Below, piece by piece: positions 9,778 through 19,222 of a stretch of 64,000 nt of DNA. The notes below the pieces were generated by a model. That model searched no databases. It was not told the DNA's origin and was given only the letters and a program-made list of their open reading frames with translations. Made by a program: the position numbers and the translations under genes. This DNA comes from Rhizobiaceae bacterium MnEN-MB40S (GTDB lineage: Bacteria > Pseudomonadota > Alphaproteobacteria > Rhizobiales > Rhizobiaceae), in contig BRLC01000008.1 of assembly GCA_024343425.1 (NCBI GenBank), positions 1-64,000 of the forward strand, given 5' to 3'. The first letter of the stretch is position 1. Every line of letters starts with the position of its first letter.

Positions 9778-11076
9778 ATGTCATCCCCTGTGGAAAAATC
9801 CGTCAAACGCCATCTGTTCGTCGGGATCGGAATATGCGCCATCCTGATCGGTGGGCTGGGCGGCTGGGCGGTTACGGCCGAGATATCCGGCGCTGTAGTT
9901 GCGCCAGGCACGCTGGTCGTCCGATCCAACGTCAAAAATGTCCAGCATCCGCAGGGCGGCGTGGTTGGCGCAATACATGTCGAGGACGGCGACATGGTTC
10001 ACGCCGGACAGGTCGTGGTGCGGCTTGACGACACGCAGATACAGGCGAACCTGGCGATCGTCACCAACAGCATCGACGAGACCGCCGCCCGCATGACGCG
10101 CCTTGGCGCGGAGCAGGCCGGCCAGCAAACCCTGGTGTTTTCGGATGAACTCACCGCGCGCAAGGACACACCCGCCATCCGCACGCTGATCGACGGGGAA
10201 ACACGACTTTTCAAACTGCGCCGCGAGGCCCGCAGCGGTCAGAAATCGCAGTTGAGGGAGCGGGTCCTTCAGTTCAGGCAGGAGATTGTCGGGCTTGAGG
10301 GCCAGATCGAAGCCAAGGCGCGCGAGATCGCGCTCATCAACGAAGAACTTTCCGGATTGAGAGGCCTCTTCGAGAAGCAGCTCGTTTCCACGATGCGGCT
10401 TAAAGTGCTTGAAAGGGACGAAGCGCGTCTGTCGGGTGAACGCAACCGTTTGATCGCGTCGATCGCCCAGACAAAGGGGAAAATTTCCGAGACCGAGCTT
10501 CAGATCATTCAGATCGATCAGGAGATGCGCAGCAACGCCAACCAGGAACTTTCGGACCTGCGCCTGAAGGCCATCGAGTTCCGCGAGCGTCGCATCGCCA
10601 TCATGGACCAGCTTTCCCGCGTCGATATCCGCGCGCCGCAGGCCGGCATGGTGCATCAATTGGCCATTCACACGGTCGGCGGGGTCATTGGACCGGGCGA
10701 CAGCATCATGCAGATCGTGCCGCAGAACGAACCTCTGATCGCCCAGTCCATGATATCGCCAGCAGACATCGATCAACTCTACATCGGGCAGGAGGCGCTG
10801 ATACGCCTCTCCGCCTTCAACCAGCGCGAGACACCGGAAATCAGCGGAACAGTCCGGCGCATCTCCGCCGATCTCGAGGAAGACGAGCGCACCGGCGCGC
10901 AGTTCTATGCGATCCAGATCACAATACACAAAGCCCGGCTGAAAGAACTGGAGCCGATCAAGCTCATTCCCGGCATGCCGGTTGAGGTCTTCATAAAAAG
11001 CCCCGCGCGCACGGCGTTCAGCTACCTGACCAAGCCACTGATGGACCAGGCCACCCGCGCCTTTCGCGAACAGTAA
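9778..11076 (+). CDS. Type I secretion membrane fusion protein (HlyD/PrtE family)
   Basis: A 432-residue periplasmic adaptor. One N-terminal membrane anchor spans about residues 12-33, followed by a biotinyl-lipoyl-like beta segment (GTLVVRSNVKNVQHPQGGVV), a long alpha-helical coiled-coil hairpin (about 90-290), and the second lipoyl half with VDIRAPQAGMVHQL. The C-terminal beta domain contains PGMPVEVFI, the HlyD family signature region. It bridges the inner-membrane ABC exporter and an outer-membrane channel. ATG at 9778 follows the exporter stop by 2 bp, so the two genes are co-transcribed and probably translationally coupled. Confidence 0.93.
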   Translation: MSSPVEKSVKRHLFVGIGICAILIGGLGGWAVTAEISGAVVAPGTLVVRSNVKNVQHPQGGVVGAIHVEDGDMVHAGQVVVRLDDTQIQANLAIVTNSIDETAARMTRLGAEQAGQQTLVFSDELTARKDTPAIRTLIDGETRLFKLRREARSGQKSQLRERVLQFRQEIVGLEGQIEAKAREIALINEELSGLRGLFEKQLVSTMRLKVLERDEARLSGERNRLIASIAQTKGKISETELQIIQIDQEMRSNANQELSDLRLKAIEFRERRIAIMDQLSRVDIRAPQAGMVHQLAIHTVGGVIGPGDSIMQIVPQNEPLIAQSMISPADIDQLYIGQEALIRLSAFNQRETPEISGTVRRISADLEEDERTGAQFYAIQITIHKARLKELEPIKLIPGMPVEVFIKSPARTAFSYLTKPLMDQATRAFREQ

Positions 11077-11085
11077 AGCAGGTTA

Positions 11086-11112
11086 GCCGATGGCTTCGGA
11101 AAAACCATCGGC
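11086..11112 (+). terminator. Hairpin after the secretion operon
   Basis: GCCGATGG (11086-11093) and CCATCGGC (11105-11112) form a perfect 8-bp stem 10 bp past the HlyD-type stop codon. No T-run follows, so its role as a terminator is uncertain. Confidence 0.45.
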
Positions 11113-11290
11113 GTAAACCTTCCATTACGTTTCTGCTCACCGCCATCTGTTTCCGGTGATTATAATCCCCGTCAATCACAATCCGGGCGCGTCCCGCGAT
11201 CGCCTGTGGGCATTGATGTTGCGCAGATGGACGCGGCGGCCGCAAACAACACCAACGTCAATTTTGAGGCGCGCCTTCCGGCACGATCGT

Positions 11291-12050
11291 CTAGACAATG
11301 GACGAATCTAAGGTCTCGTAGGCGTGCAAGCCGATGGTCTCGTAGAGTTCGGCTCGCGTCTGCATCGCGTCAACCAATTTGTGCGTCCCGCCGTCACGCG
11401 CGATCGCGGCGTAGAGCTTTTCCTGCGCCTTGTTCGCAACACGCAGGGCGGAGACTGGCCAGATCACCATTATGTAAACCATGTATTCAAACTCCTGCGC
11501 AGTGAAAAACGGCGTGCGACCGAACTCGGTCATGTTGGCGAGAAGCGGAACATTTCCGCTGTGTTCAGCGCCTCGGGAAAAATGGCGTCGGCGCCGGCTT
11601 CCAGATAGAGTTTGGCGCGCGGGACTGCTCCATCCATTCCTTCGCTCGCCGCCGCATCCGTGCGGGCAATGACATAGAGATTCCTCCTGGCCTTCGCGGC
11701 TGCTGCGACTTTCGCGGCCATATCGCGCGCATCGGCGAACCTCTTGTCGTTCAGATGTCCGCACTTCTTGGGCAAAAGCTGATCCTCCAGATGAACCGCT
11801 CCGGCGCCCGAATCCTCGAATGTGCGCACCATGTGCATGACGTTTAACGCCTCGCCATAACCGGTGTCGCCGTCGACTAGAAGAGGAAGACCGGACGCCC
11901 GGCTGATCTGACGAATGCGGAAATGCCCGACGCATGCACCTATTTGTGGGTGGCGCGCAGAGTCAGCCGCACCGTCGGCGGTTATGGCGCTCCCGCCAAG
12001 ACCTTCGCGATCGGACTGGGCTGCGACCTTCGGCACGCGCATCGGCTACC
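11291..12050 (-). pseudogene. Methylisocitrate lyase/PEP mutase-family gene, decayed
   Basis: Minus-strand fragments together resemble PrpB-type 2-methylisocitrate lyase. One frame gives GLPLLVDGDTGYGEALNV, then the metal/substrate-binding VHLEDQLLPKKCGH with the family KKCGH loop, then YVIARTDA and GADAIFPEALNTAEMF. Near 11545 a small deletion shifts frame, after which LLANMTEFGRTPFFT and the PrpB C-terminus DAMQTRAELYETIG follow to a stop at 11291. The N-terminal part above about 11990 is garbled. The active enzyme cleaves methylisocitrate to pyruvate and succinate in propionate use; this copy cannot be functional. Confidence 0.85.
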
Positions 12051-12597
12051 CTATTCCCGAGGACTTCAACTCGACGACCAGGCTGCGTGCATACCCATCG
12101 ACGCAGGATGCCGAATCTGCGAGCGGCCGGATTGCCCGCAACAAGCATTTCCGTCCGTGGCGGCTGCGTCTGTCGTGAACGAAAACTGCGCAGCTTTCGC
12201 GCCCTATTCGAATGGGTAAGGACAATCCATGGAATCCGCATTCCGTTCACCATTCCAGCACGGCGATTTGGCTTCCAGGCGATGCCTTTTCGCTGGTAGA
12301 GCCGCTGAATACGAACTGGAATCGATAGTCAAACCGTGAGCACGAAGCCTTCGTCAAACACGCTCCCGGCGACGCCATTTGTCCAAAATGCGCTTGGAAC
12401 ACGGTATAGGCTAAACAGTTAACCTGCGGAAATGTTCATCTGCCGCAACAAACACATGATTATTATAATAATAAAATCAATATTTTATCAAAAAAAAGCA
12501 AAATACCCACACTGGACATTGCGCGATCGTCGATCGCATTTTATTGATAGGAGTGACTGCCATGCGATAGTCGGCGTGGCCTCCGGACCGAGGCATT
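12051..12597. other. Intergenic region holding operator A
   Basis: About 550 bp between the decayed lyase and the ABC permease genes. The left part is GC-rich residue, possibly the ruined 5' end of the lyase gene. The right part (from about 12450) is AT-rich and includes a 17-bp operator copy at 12522-12538, 60 bp upstream of the first permease. No gene is supported here; the open frame beginning near 12432 only runs into the second permease out of phase with the first. Confidence 0.6.
12522..12538 (+). promoter_or_regulatory. Operator copy A (YGCGATY-N3-GATCGCA)
   Basis: CGCGATC-GTC-GATCGCA: the arms differ by one base from a perfect inverted repeat. It is one of four copies in the window, all in front of genes of the same catabolic block. 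TTGCGC at 12519-12524 could be a -35 element overlapped by the left arm. The GntR protein encoded at the end of this operon is the obvious candidate to bind it. Confidence 0.75.
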
Positions 12598-13539
12598 ATG
12601 ACGAGATTTCTCCTGGGGCGCATTGTCTCCGCCATTCCAACCCTGCTCATCGTCACCGTTGCGGTGTTCGCCATGGTGCGCATGATACCGGGCGATCCCG
12701 CCAAACTGATGCTTGGCGATCTTGCCCGACCAGAGCAGATCGAAAGACTGCGGGACGTCATGGGGCTGAACCGCCCGCTCTACGAGCAGTACTTTATCTG
12801 GCTGTCGAATATCCTGACTGGAGACTTCGGCCGTTCGATCACCACCAATCAGGACGTCCTGCCTCTCATTTTCGAGCGGTTCACCGTCTCGGCAAGCATC
12901 GTCGTCGTCGCTGTTGCATTCGCCGCGCTGATTGCAGTGCCGGCCGGCATGCTCGCCGCCTGGCGTCAGAACAGCCTGACAGACCTCGGCCTGGTGGGCC
13001 TGTCCACCATCTCGCTGTCGATTCCATCCTTCTGGCTCGGCCTTATGATCCTGCTGGTCTTTGGACTTTGGCTGGGCTGGTTCCCGATCGTCGGGTTCGT
13101 TTCCTTCAACGAGGATTTCTGGCGCGCCCTGTCCTACATCGCGATGCCTGTTCTCACGCTGGTGCTTGTCGAAATCGGCTCCATCATCCGAATGACCCGC
13201 GCCAGCACCATCGAGGTGGCGCGAACGGAATACATCACCCATGCGCGGGCCAAGGGTCTCACGGAATCCGCCGTCATGTGGCGCCACGCCTTAAAGAACG
13301 CCTTCGCGCCGACATGGACCCTGCTCGGCCTCATTCTCGGCGCTTTGCTCGGCGGCATCGCCGTCATCGAAACGGTCTTCACCATTCCCGGCCTCGGCCG
13401 CCTGCTGGTCGACGCGATCTATGCGCGCGACTATCCGGTGGTGCAGGGCTGCATCCTGTCCATCGCCGTGATCTACGTGCTGGTCAATCTGATCGTCGAT
13501 CTGCTCTATCCCATATTCGATCCGAGGATCAGGCAATGA
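12598..13539 (+). CDS. Oligopeptide-type ABC transporter permease (DppB-like)
   Basis: A 313-residue inner-membrane protein with about six membrane segments. It begins MTRFLLGRIVSAIPTLLIVT, a hallmark of DppB/OppB/GsiC permeases, and has the family's RASTIEVARTEYITHARAKG coupling-loop region (about residues 200-222) that docks on the ATPase. It pairs with the DppC-like protein, whose ATG overlaps its stop codon. It is the first gene of the operon, 60 bp after operator A. The solute-binding protein that would deliver substrate is not adjacent; the best candidate is at 26440, at the other end of the block. The substrate is inferred from context only. Confidence 0.92.
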   Translation: MTRFLLGRIVSAIPTLLIVTVAVFAMVRMIPGDPAKLMLGDLARPEQIERLRDVMGLNRPLYEQYFIWLSNILTGDFGRSITTNQDVLPLIFERFTVSASIVVVAVAFAALIAVPAGMLAAWRQNSLTDLGLVGLSTISLSIPSFWLGLMILLVFGLWLGWFPIVGFVSFNEDFWRALSYIAMPVLTLVLVEIGSIIRMTRASTIEVARTEYITHARAKGLTESAVMWRHALKNAFAPTWTLLGLILGALLGGIAVIETVFTIPGLGRLLVDAIYARDYPVVQGCILSIAVIYVLVNLIVDLLYPIFDPRIRQ

Positions 13540-14369
13540 CCGTCGCCGTTTTTCGCAATACGAGAATAAACGCCAACGCCCTTGTCGGCGGGAGCCTGAT
13601 GGCGCTTTTGATGGTGCTGGCGATCTTCGGACCAGCGATCGCGCCATATGATCCACTCAAGCTCGATCTCCGGGCGCCCCTGGCCGGACCGAGCGCCGCC
13701 CACTGGTTCGGGACGGACGAGTTTGGTCGCGATATTATGAGCCGTCTCATCTACGGCACCCGCACGAGCGTCTGGATTTCCTTCGCGACGGTCGCGGTGG
13801 CCATGCTGCTCGGGCTCTCGCTGGGCGTTGCGGCGGGCTTTGTACGGGGCTGGACCGATCGCATCATCATGACGCTCAATGACGCCCTGCTGGCTTTTCC
13901 CGGTCTTCTGCTTGCGCTTGGCGTCATGGCCGTCGCCGGCGCCAGCCTCGACGCGATCATCGTCGCCCTCGGACTGGCCTACACGCCTGCCGTCGTGCGG
14001 GTCGTCCGCGCCACGGTCATGTCCATTCGCGAGCGTGAATTCATCGAAGCCTCACGGGTCATGGGCAACAAGGAGTTGGTCACGATGCTGCGTCACGTCC
14101 TGCCCAACTGCATCGCCCCGGTCACGGTGCTTGCGACCTCCATGTTCGGCTGGGTGATCCTGTCGGAAAGCGCCCTCTCCTTCCTCGGCCTCGGCGTGCC
14201 GCCGCCTGCGCCCACCTGGGGCAACATGCTGGCCGCTGCCCGTCCGTTCATCACCCAGGCGCCACATATGATCATCCTGCCCGGCCTGTGCATTTCCCTC
14301 ACCCTGCTGGGCGTCAACATGCTTGGCGACGCCCTGCGTGACTGGTCTGACCCGAAAATGAGACGCTGA
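13536..14369 (+). CDS. Oligopeptide-type ABC transporter permease (DppC-like)
   Basis: A 277-residue inner-membrane protein of the DppC/OppC type: an N-terminal membrane segment, then HWFGTDEFGRDIMSRLIYG (about residues 55-73), the diagnostic DppC motif. The coupling loop SIREREFIEASRVMG follows, then LSFLGLGVPPPAPTWGNML near the C-terminus. ATG at 13536 overlaps the upstream stop by 4 bp, which implies translational coupling. A longer in-frame extension to about 12432 has no coding character and is rejected. It forms the transmembrane channel with the DppB-like partner. Confidence 0.92.
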   Translation: MTVAVFRNTRINANALVGGSLMALLMVLAIFGPAIAPYDPLKLDLRAPLAGPSAAHWFGTDEFGRDIMSRLIYGTRTSVWISFATVAVAMLLGLSLGVAAGFVRGWTDRIIMTLNDALLAFPGLLLALGVMAVAGASLDAIIVALGLAYTPAVVRVVRATVMSIREREFIEASRVMGNKELVTMLRHVLPNCIAPVTVLATSMFGWVILSESALSFLGLGVPPPAPTWGNMLAAARPFITQAPHMIILPGLCISLTLLGVNMLGDALRDWSDPKMRR

Positions 14370-14373
14370 ACCA

Positions 14374-16023
14374 GTGACAGACAATCCGAACGCCAGCGTC
14401 ATCGCGGTTGAAAACCTCTCCGTCGCCGCCGCGCCCGAGCACGAGGCGAAGATCGTCGATGGCCTGAGCTTCGACATTGCGCCCGGCGGCATGCTGGCGC
14501 TTGTCGGCGAATCCGGATCCGGCAAGACGATGGCGGCGAGATCCGTGCTCGGCCTGTTACCGCAGCCATTGGCGGTCCAGCCGGGCAGCAGCATCAGGTT
14601 TCAGGGCAAGGAACTGGTCGGCGCATCGCCCAAGGCGATGCGCGCCATACGCGGCGCGCATATCGGCATGGTCTTCCAGGAGCCGATGGTCTCCCTCAAT
14701 CCGTCCATGACGATCGGCGACCAAATGGCGGAGGGCCTGTCGCTTCATCTCAAACTCAGGAAAGCCGAGATTCGGGAGAGATCCCTGGAGATGCTGGAGC
14801 GCATCCAGATCAAGGATCCGCTGCGCTGCCTGTCGGCGTATCCGCACGAGTTTTCAGGCGGCATGCGCCAGCGCATCATGCTTGCGTCCGTCATGTTGCT
14901 GAAACCCGATCTGCTGGTCGCGGATGAACCCACGACCGCGCTCGACACGCTGGTCCAGCGAGATGTGCTGGACCTCATGGTCGAACTGACCCGCGAACAC
15001 GGGACGGCGGTGCTGCTGATCAGCCATGACCTCGGCATGGTGTCGCACTACGTGCGCGACGTCGTCGTCATGCATCAGGGACAGGCTGTTGAGCACGGCC
15101 GCAGCATGGACGTGCTCACCGCGCCGAAACACGCCTACACGAAACGCCTTGTGGACGCCTTGCCCCGCAGGCTCGAAAGACAGCCCGCCAGCGTCAGCGC
15201 CGCGCCGCTGATCGAAGTTCGCAACGTTGTCGTGGAATATCCGGGACAGCAGCAATTCTTTCGCAAAAGCGCGCCCAATCGCGCAGTCGATGGCGTCAGC
15301 CTGACGATTGGACGCGGCGAGACTGTCGCGCTCGTTGGCGCTTCAGGCTCCGGCAAGACGACGCTGGGTCGCGCGATAGTGGGACTCGTCGAAAAGGCCG
15401 AAGGCGAAATCACGTTCGACAACAAACCGCTGCGATTTGACGGGTCGGCGGCGGCGAACCGGATGCGCAGCGACGTTCAGATCATCTTCCAGGATCCCTA
15501 TTCGTCGCTCGATCCGCGACAAAGGGTTGGCGAGATTGTTCGCGAAGCCCTGCGACTGGATGCATCCATGACGGACAAGGCCCGTCATGAGCGGGTCAGC
15601 GAAGTCTTCTCCGAGGTCGGGCTGGGCGAGGAGTTCCTGCGCCGTTTTCCACACCAGCTGTCGGGTGGACAGCGTCAGCGCGTCGCCATCGCCCGCGCCA
15701 TTGTCCGCCGGCCTGCCTTCGTCGTCGCCGACGAACCGGTGTCGGCCCTCGACATGACGGTGCAGAAACAGATACTCGAACTCATCCGCAATCTGCAGGA
15801 GCGTTACGGCTTCGCCTGCCTGTTCATTTCGCACGATCTGGGCGCGGTCGAACAGGTGTCGGACCGGGTTGCCGTGATGGAAAACGGTTTGATCGTCGAA
15901 GCCGGCGCAAGAAACGACATCTTTGACCGGCCGCAACATCCGTATACAAGACGGCTTCTGGACGCCGCGATGCTGCTGGACCGCAGCTTTGCAGACAACC
16001 GCAACATTGAAGCAAGCGTTTGA
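14374..16023 (+). CDS. Oligopeptide-type ABC transporter ATPase, two domains fused
   Basis: A 549-residue protein carrying two complete nucleotide-binding domains, equivalent to DppD plus DppF in one chain (as in GsiA or YejF). Walker A motifs are at residues 45-52 (GESGSGKT) and 322-329 (GASGSGKT). Signature motifs are FSGGMRQR and LSGGQRQR, and the Walker B regions are LLVADEPTTALD and FVVADEPVSALD. Both sites look active. GTG at 14374 follows the permease stop by 4 bp. Each half ends with the HPYT-type (HAYTKRL, HPYTRRL) segment of peptide transporter ATPases. It powers import by the two permeases upstream. Confidence 0.93.
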   Translation: MTDNPNASVIAVENLSVAAAPEHEAKIVDGLSFDIAPGGMLALVGESGSGKTMAARSVLGLLPQPLAVQPGSSIRFQGKELVGASPKAMRAIRGAHIGMVFQEPMVSLNPSMTIGDQMAEGLSLHLKLRKAEIRERSLEMLERIQIKDPLRCLSAYPHEFSGGMRQRIMLASVMLLKPDLLVADEPTTALDTLVQRDVLDLMVELTREHGTAVLLISHDLGMVSHYVRDVVVMHQGQAVEHGRSMDVLTAPKHAYTKRLVDALPRRLERQPASVSAAPLIEVRNVVVEYPGQQQFFRKSAPNRAVDGVSLTIGRGETVALVGASGSGKTTLGRAIVGLVEKAEGEITFDNKPLRFDGSAAANRMRSDVQIIFQDPYSSLDPRQRVGEIVREALRLDASMTDKARHERVSEVFSEVGLGEEFLRRFPHQLSGGQRQRVAIARAIVRRPAFVVADEPVSALDMTVQKQILELIRNLQERYGFACLFISHDLGAVEQVSDRVAVMENGLIVEAGARNDIFDRPQHPYTRRLLDAAMLLDRSFADNRNIEASV

Positions 16024-16131
16024 AGATGTTGAAAACATATCCGCCAGCATTGTCGCCAGGAGGAAGGCCGGGGCGAACCATGCGCGAATGCTGGGGAAGT
16101 CGCCAGCCGTCATGACAAGGGAGTATCGCTC

Positions 16132-16833
16132 ATGATCAGCAAGCCGCGAGCGGGACTGTCGGCAGTGGACGCAACGCCGCTGCACGAGAAAGTCTATCTG
16201 GAAATCGTCCGCGCACTCATGTCCGGGAGGTTCTCACCGGGACAGAAGCTGACGTCACGCAAGCTCGCAAAGGAGCTCAATACAAGCGACATGCCGGTTC
16301 GCAGCGCCTTGTTGCGCCTGCAGTCGCTGCGCGTGTTGAGCGTTCAGCCAAACGGCACGATGGAAGTGCCGCAGATGACGGCGGAAAATTTGCGCCAGCT
16401 CATGGAAACCCGCCAGGTTATCGAAGGCGCGGCGACCGAGCTTGCAGCAACCCGGATGAACGGAAACCATCTGCGCACCTTGCGCCGGCACTGCGCGGAA
16501 CTCACCGAGGCGGCGCGCGCAGGCGATATCGACGCCTATCTGCGCAAGAACTTCGACTACAAGTTCTCGATCTATCGCAATTGCGGCAACGAGCCGATGA
16601 TCTTTCTCATCGAAACGTTGTGGATGCAGGTCGGCCCGTTTCTGCGGAACTTCGTCGAGGTTTTCGAAGGCGATATTTCCGGCATTCTGGAAATCGACTA
16701 CCATGACGAGGCCATCGCCGCGATCGAGGCGAAAGACGGCGCGCGGGCGCGTGAACTGATCGTCAGGGACATCCGGGAAGGCGCGGAGTATCTTCTCGAA
16801 AAGGCGCCCTTCTACGATCCAGAGGAGGCTTGA
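16132..16833 (+). CDS. GntR-family regulator, FCD type
   Basis: A 233-residue regulator. The winged helix-turn-helix covers about residues 16-80 (LHEKVYLEIVRALMSGRFSPG, then the recognition helix in SDMPVRSALLRL). The all-helical FCD effector domain covers about 87-225. In that domain the usual metal-binding histidines are mostly replaced; for instance the expected FH pair is FDYKF, so the effector may be bound without the typical metal. ATG at 16132 has agggag about 10 nt upstream. The gene lies 108 bp after the ABC ATPase and is probably in the same operon. FCD regulators bind short inverted repeats, and four copies of one occur in this block, so autoregulation and control of the whole block are likely. 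Confidence 0.9.
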   Translation: MISKPRAGLSAVDATPLHEKVYLEIVRALMSGRFSPGQKLTSRKLAKELNTSDMPVRSALLRLQSLRVLSVQPNGTMEVPQMTAENLRQLMETRQVIEGAATELAATRMNGNHLRTLRRHCAELTEAARAGDIDAYLRKNFDYKFSIYRNCGNEPMIFLIETLWMQVGPFLRNFVEVFEGDISGILEIDYHDEAIAAIEAKDGARARELIVRDIREGAEYLLEKAPFYDPEEA

Positions 16834-16845
16834 GGTCCTGCTTCC

Positions 16846-17790
16846 TCATCCCTCCAACGCAGCTCGCACCATGCGGCAGACCTCCAAAAACGCCGCGTCG
16901 GAGCATCGCGATATTCCGGAATGCTGCATGAAATTGTGGATCAGCCCGTCGAAACAGCGACAGGAAACTTCATTGCCCGCTTCGCGCAATCTGTGTGCTA
17001 GCGCCCTGCCCTGATCACGCAGGATATCGTTCTCGGCGAGAAACATCATGACAGGCGGCAGACCGGCGGGAAAAGAACCCGCCAGAGGCGACACCCTGCT
17101 GTCTTCGGCCAATGACATGTCGCCGCCAAGATAGGCGTGCGCGAACGTCTCCATTTCCGCGAATTCCAGATAATAGCCCGAGGCAAACGCCAGGTCCGAC
17201 GCTGATTTGGGCGCCAGGCCGGCATAGGGACGGAAATCGGCCACCGGGTAAAGCAGGCAGGCGCATTTGAACAGGTTCTGCTCATGATGGCTCCGCACGG
17301 CGTGTATTGCGAGATTGCCCCCGGCGCTGTCCCCCATCACGCAGAGCCGCGACAGATCAACGCCATATCGGGTTGCGTCGTTCTGCAGGAGACTGATCGC
17401 CGCAATTGTATCCTCGATCTGGGCGGGAAATGGATGCTCCGGGGCAAGACGGTAGTCGAGAAAGGCAACCACCGCGCCGCATTCGATGGCCAGCCGCGAG
17501 GATTGCCTGGAATAGGTCGCCGCATCGCCCAGCATGAAGCCGCCGCCGTGAAGATAGACTATCGTCGGCGCAGGTTCGTTGAGCGCAGGCGGACGATAGA
17601 AGCAAAGCGAAGCCTGCGTTCCTGGCAGACCGACGCGCCGCTCCTCGACCGCCGCATCCGGCGCCCGGCTCATTTCACGATACTCGCGACAGTACAAGTC
17701 AGGCATCTGCTGAAGGGTCGCGGGGGCGTCCATGTCTCCGGCCGCCGCCTGCAGCCGGTCCAGCATGGCCTTGATATCGGGATCGATCAC
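16846..17790 (-). CDS. Alpha/beta hydrolase (HSL/acetyl-esterase family)
   Basis: A 314-residue serine hydrolase of the hormone-sensitive-lipase group. The oxyanion motif HGGGF is at residues 81-85, the nucleophile Ser155 in GDSAGG, and the acid and base fit Asp255 (AENDILRD) and His285 (LIHNF). No signal peptide is visible, so it is cytoplasmic. Enzymes of this type cleave short acyl esters, and some cleave amides. It is convergent with the GntR gene (12 bp between stops) and follows the glutamine-synthetase-like gene by 18 bp on the same strand, so these two probably form an operon. In the proposed pathway it could remove an ester or acyl group, but that is inference. Confidence 0.88.
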   Translation of the reverse strand: MIDPDIKAMLDRLQAAAGDMDAPATLQQMPDLYCREYREMSRAPDAAVEERRVGLPGTQASLCFYRPPALNEPAPTIVYLHGGGFMLGDAATYSRQSSRLAIECGAVVAFLDYRLAPEHPFPAQIEDTIAAISLLQNDATRYGVDLSRLCVMGDSAGGNLAIHAVRSHHEQNLFKCACLLYPVADFRPYAGLAPKSASDLAFASGYYLEFAEMETFAHAYLGGDMSLAEDSRVSPLAGSFPAGLPPVMMFLAENDILRDQGRALAHRLREAGNEVSCRCFDGLIHNFMQHSGISRCSDAAFLEVCRMVRAALEG

Positions 17791-17808
17791 AAGACCCTCC
17801 CTGACGCC

Positions 17809-19215
17809 TCAGACAATTTCCAGATATGTCTCGATCTCGAAATCGCTGACCTGATCCAGGAATGTGTTGACTTCCTGCCGCTTGCAGGAAACCAGCGCAT
17901 TGCACAGCACCGGGTCGAACAGGTCCGCCATGATTGACCCGTTTTCAAACGCATCGATGCTGGACGTCCAGTCGACCGGAAGACTGGGCAGTTCCCTCCG
18001 CGCGGCGTCGCCTTCCACCGGATCGCCGGGATCGATCTGACGCTCGATCCCGATCAGCGCCGCGCCGAGTATGGCCGCCAACGCCAGATAAGGGTTTGCG
18101 TCGGCGCCGGAAACCCGATGTTCGATACGCCTCGCCTTGCTGGAGCCGCCCGGAATCCGCACTGCGATCATCCGGTTTTCATACCCCCAGGCGGCGACGG
18201 TGGGCGCATAGGAATTGGGTCTCAGCCGCCGGTAGGAGTTGTAATGCGGGGCAAAGATCAGCGTGCTTTGCGCCATTGCGGCGAGCAGACCGCCGACCGC
18301 ATGGCGCATCATGTCGGACCCCTCGTCGCCGCCATTGTCGAAGACATTGTTGCCTTCCTGGTCGAGCAGACTGAAGTGGGTATGCAACCCGTTGCCCGCC
18401 CTGTCGCCGTAGGGCTTCGCCATGAAGGTCGCTGCGAAGCCGTGCTTGCGCGCCACACCCCGCACGATGCGCTTGAAAAACAGCGCGTCGTCCGCCGCGC
18501 GCAGCGCGTCCGGATGGTGGTTGAAATTGATCTCGAACTGCCCAACCCCGTTTTCCGCAATCGTGCTGTCGACCGGAATGGAATGCTCTTCGCTGGCCTT
18601 GTAGACGTCGTGGATGAAGGCTTCGAACGCGTCGATCTCGTCGATCGAAAGGGCAGAATCCGAGCCGAGCCTTTTGCCGGTAGCGGGTGAAATCGGTCCC
18701 GCCGGCCGGTCGGTGGTCGGGTCCACAAGATAGAATTCGAGTTCCGTCGCGACAACCGGAACAAGCCCGAGAGCATCGTAGCGATCGAGGATCGCCGCCA
18801 GCGCCCGGCGCGGATCACCGGCGTGCGGCGCGCCGCTTTCTCCGGCCAGCCACAATGGCGCTAGCGCCGTCGGACGCGACGTCCAGCGCATCGGCAGGAT
18901 GCTTCGCCCGGTCCATTCGCACACGCCGTCCGTGTCGCCGCGCTCGTAGACCTGCGGATTGCCGACAATATCCTCGCCCCAGATATCCAGGCCGACAAGC
19001 GAATAAGGCATTCTCATCTTGCCTTCGAGCGCCTTGCGGGCCTGATCGACGGTGATGCGCTTGCCTCTCAGCACCCCGTTCAGATCACAGATGGCCGCGC
19101 GCAGACTTTCGATTTCCGGATGCGCCTCAAGCCAGGCAATTGCGGCTGCGATCTGCTCGTCGGACGGGCGCCGTGTCGCCGGTTGGCCGGCGCCGAGTGT
19201 GCGTATCTGATCCAT
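17809..19215 (-). CDS. Glutamine-synthetase-family ligase (gamma-glutamyl-amine synthetase, PuuA-like)
   Basis: A 468-residue protein of the type III-like glutamine synthetase family that includes PuuA. The beta-grasp N-terminal half is followed by the catalytic barrel with ATELEFYLVD (glutamate metal ligands), GVGQFEINFNHHPDAL, AGNGLHTHFSLLD, and RRLRPNSYAPTVAAWGYENR. Members ligate glutamate to amines such as putrescine at the cost of ATP, protecting the amino group before oxidation. ATG at 19213-19215 gives the usual length and has gagaag upstream; longer versions extend into the ruined aldehyde dehydrogenase. It lies 8 bp after that remnant, in the PuuA/PuuC arrangement known from polyamine catabolism. 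The actual amine substrate is unknown. Confidence 0.88.
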   Translation of the reverse strand: MDQIRTLGAGQPATRRPSDEQIAAAIAWLEAHPEIESLRAAICDLNGVLRGKRITVDQARKALEGKMRMPYSLVGLDIWGEDIVGNPQVYERGDTDGVCEWTGRSILPMRWTSRPTALAPLWLAGESGAPHAGDPRRALAAILDRYDALGLVPVVATELEFYLVDPTTDRPAGPISPATGKRLGSDSALSIDEIDAFEAFIHDVYKASEEHSIPVDSTIAENGVGQFEINFNHHPDALRAADDALFFKRIVRGVARKHGFAATFMAKPYGDRAGNGLHTHFSLLDQEGNNVFDNGGDEGSDMMRHAVGGLLAAMAQSTLIFAPHYNSYRRLRPNSYAPTVAAWGYENRMIAVRIPGGSSKARRIEHRVSGADANPYLALAAILGAALIGIERQIDPGDPVEGDAARRELPSLPVDWTSSIDAFENGSIMADLFDPVLCNALVSCKRQEVNTFLDQVSDFEIETYLEIV

Positions 19216-19222
19216 GTGCTTC

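Noticed and set aside
12432..13535. Long in-frame extension upstream of the DppC-like gene
   Set aside because: It is read over the DppB-like gene in another frame and its translation has no transporter or other family features; the ATG at 13536 gives the normal DppC length.
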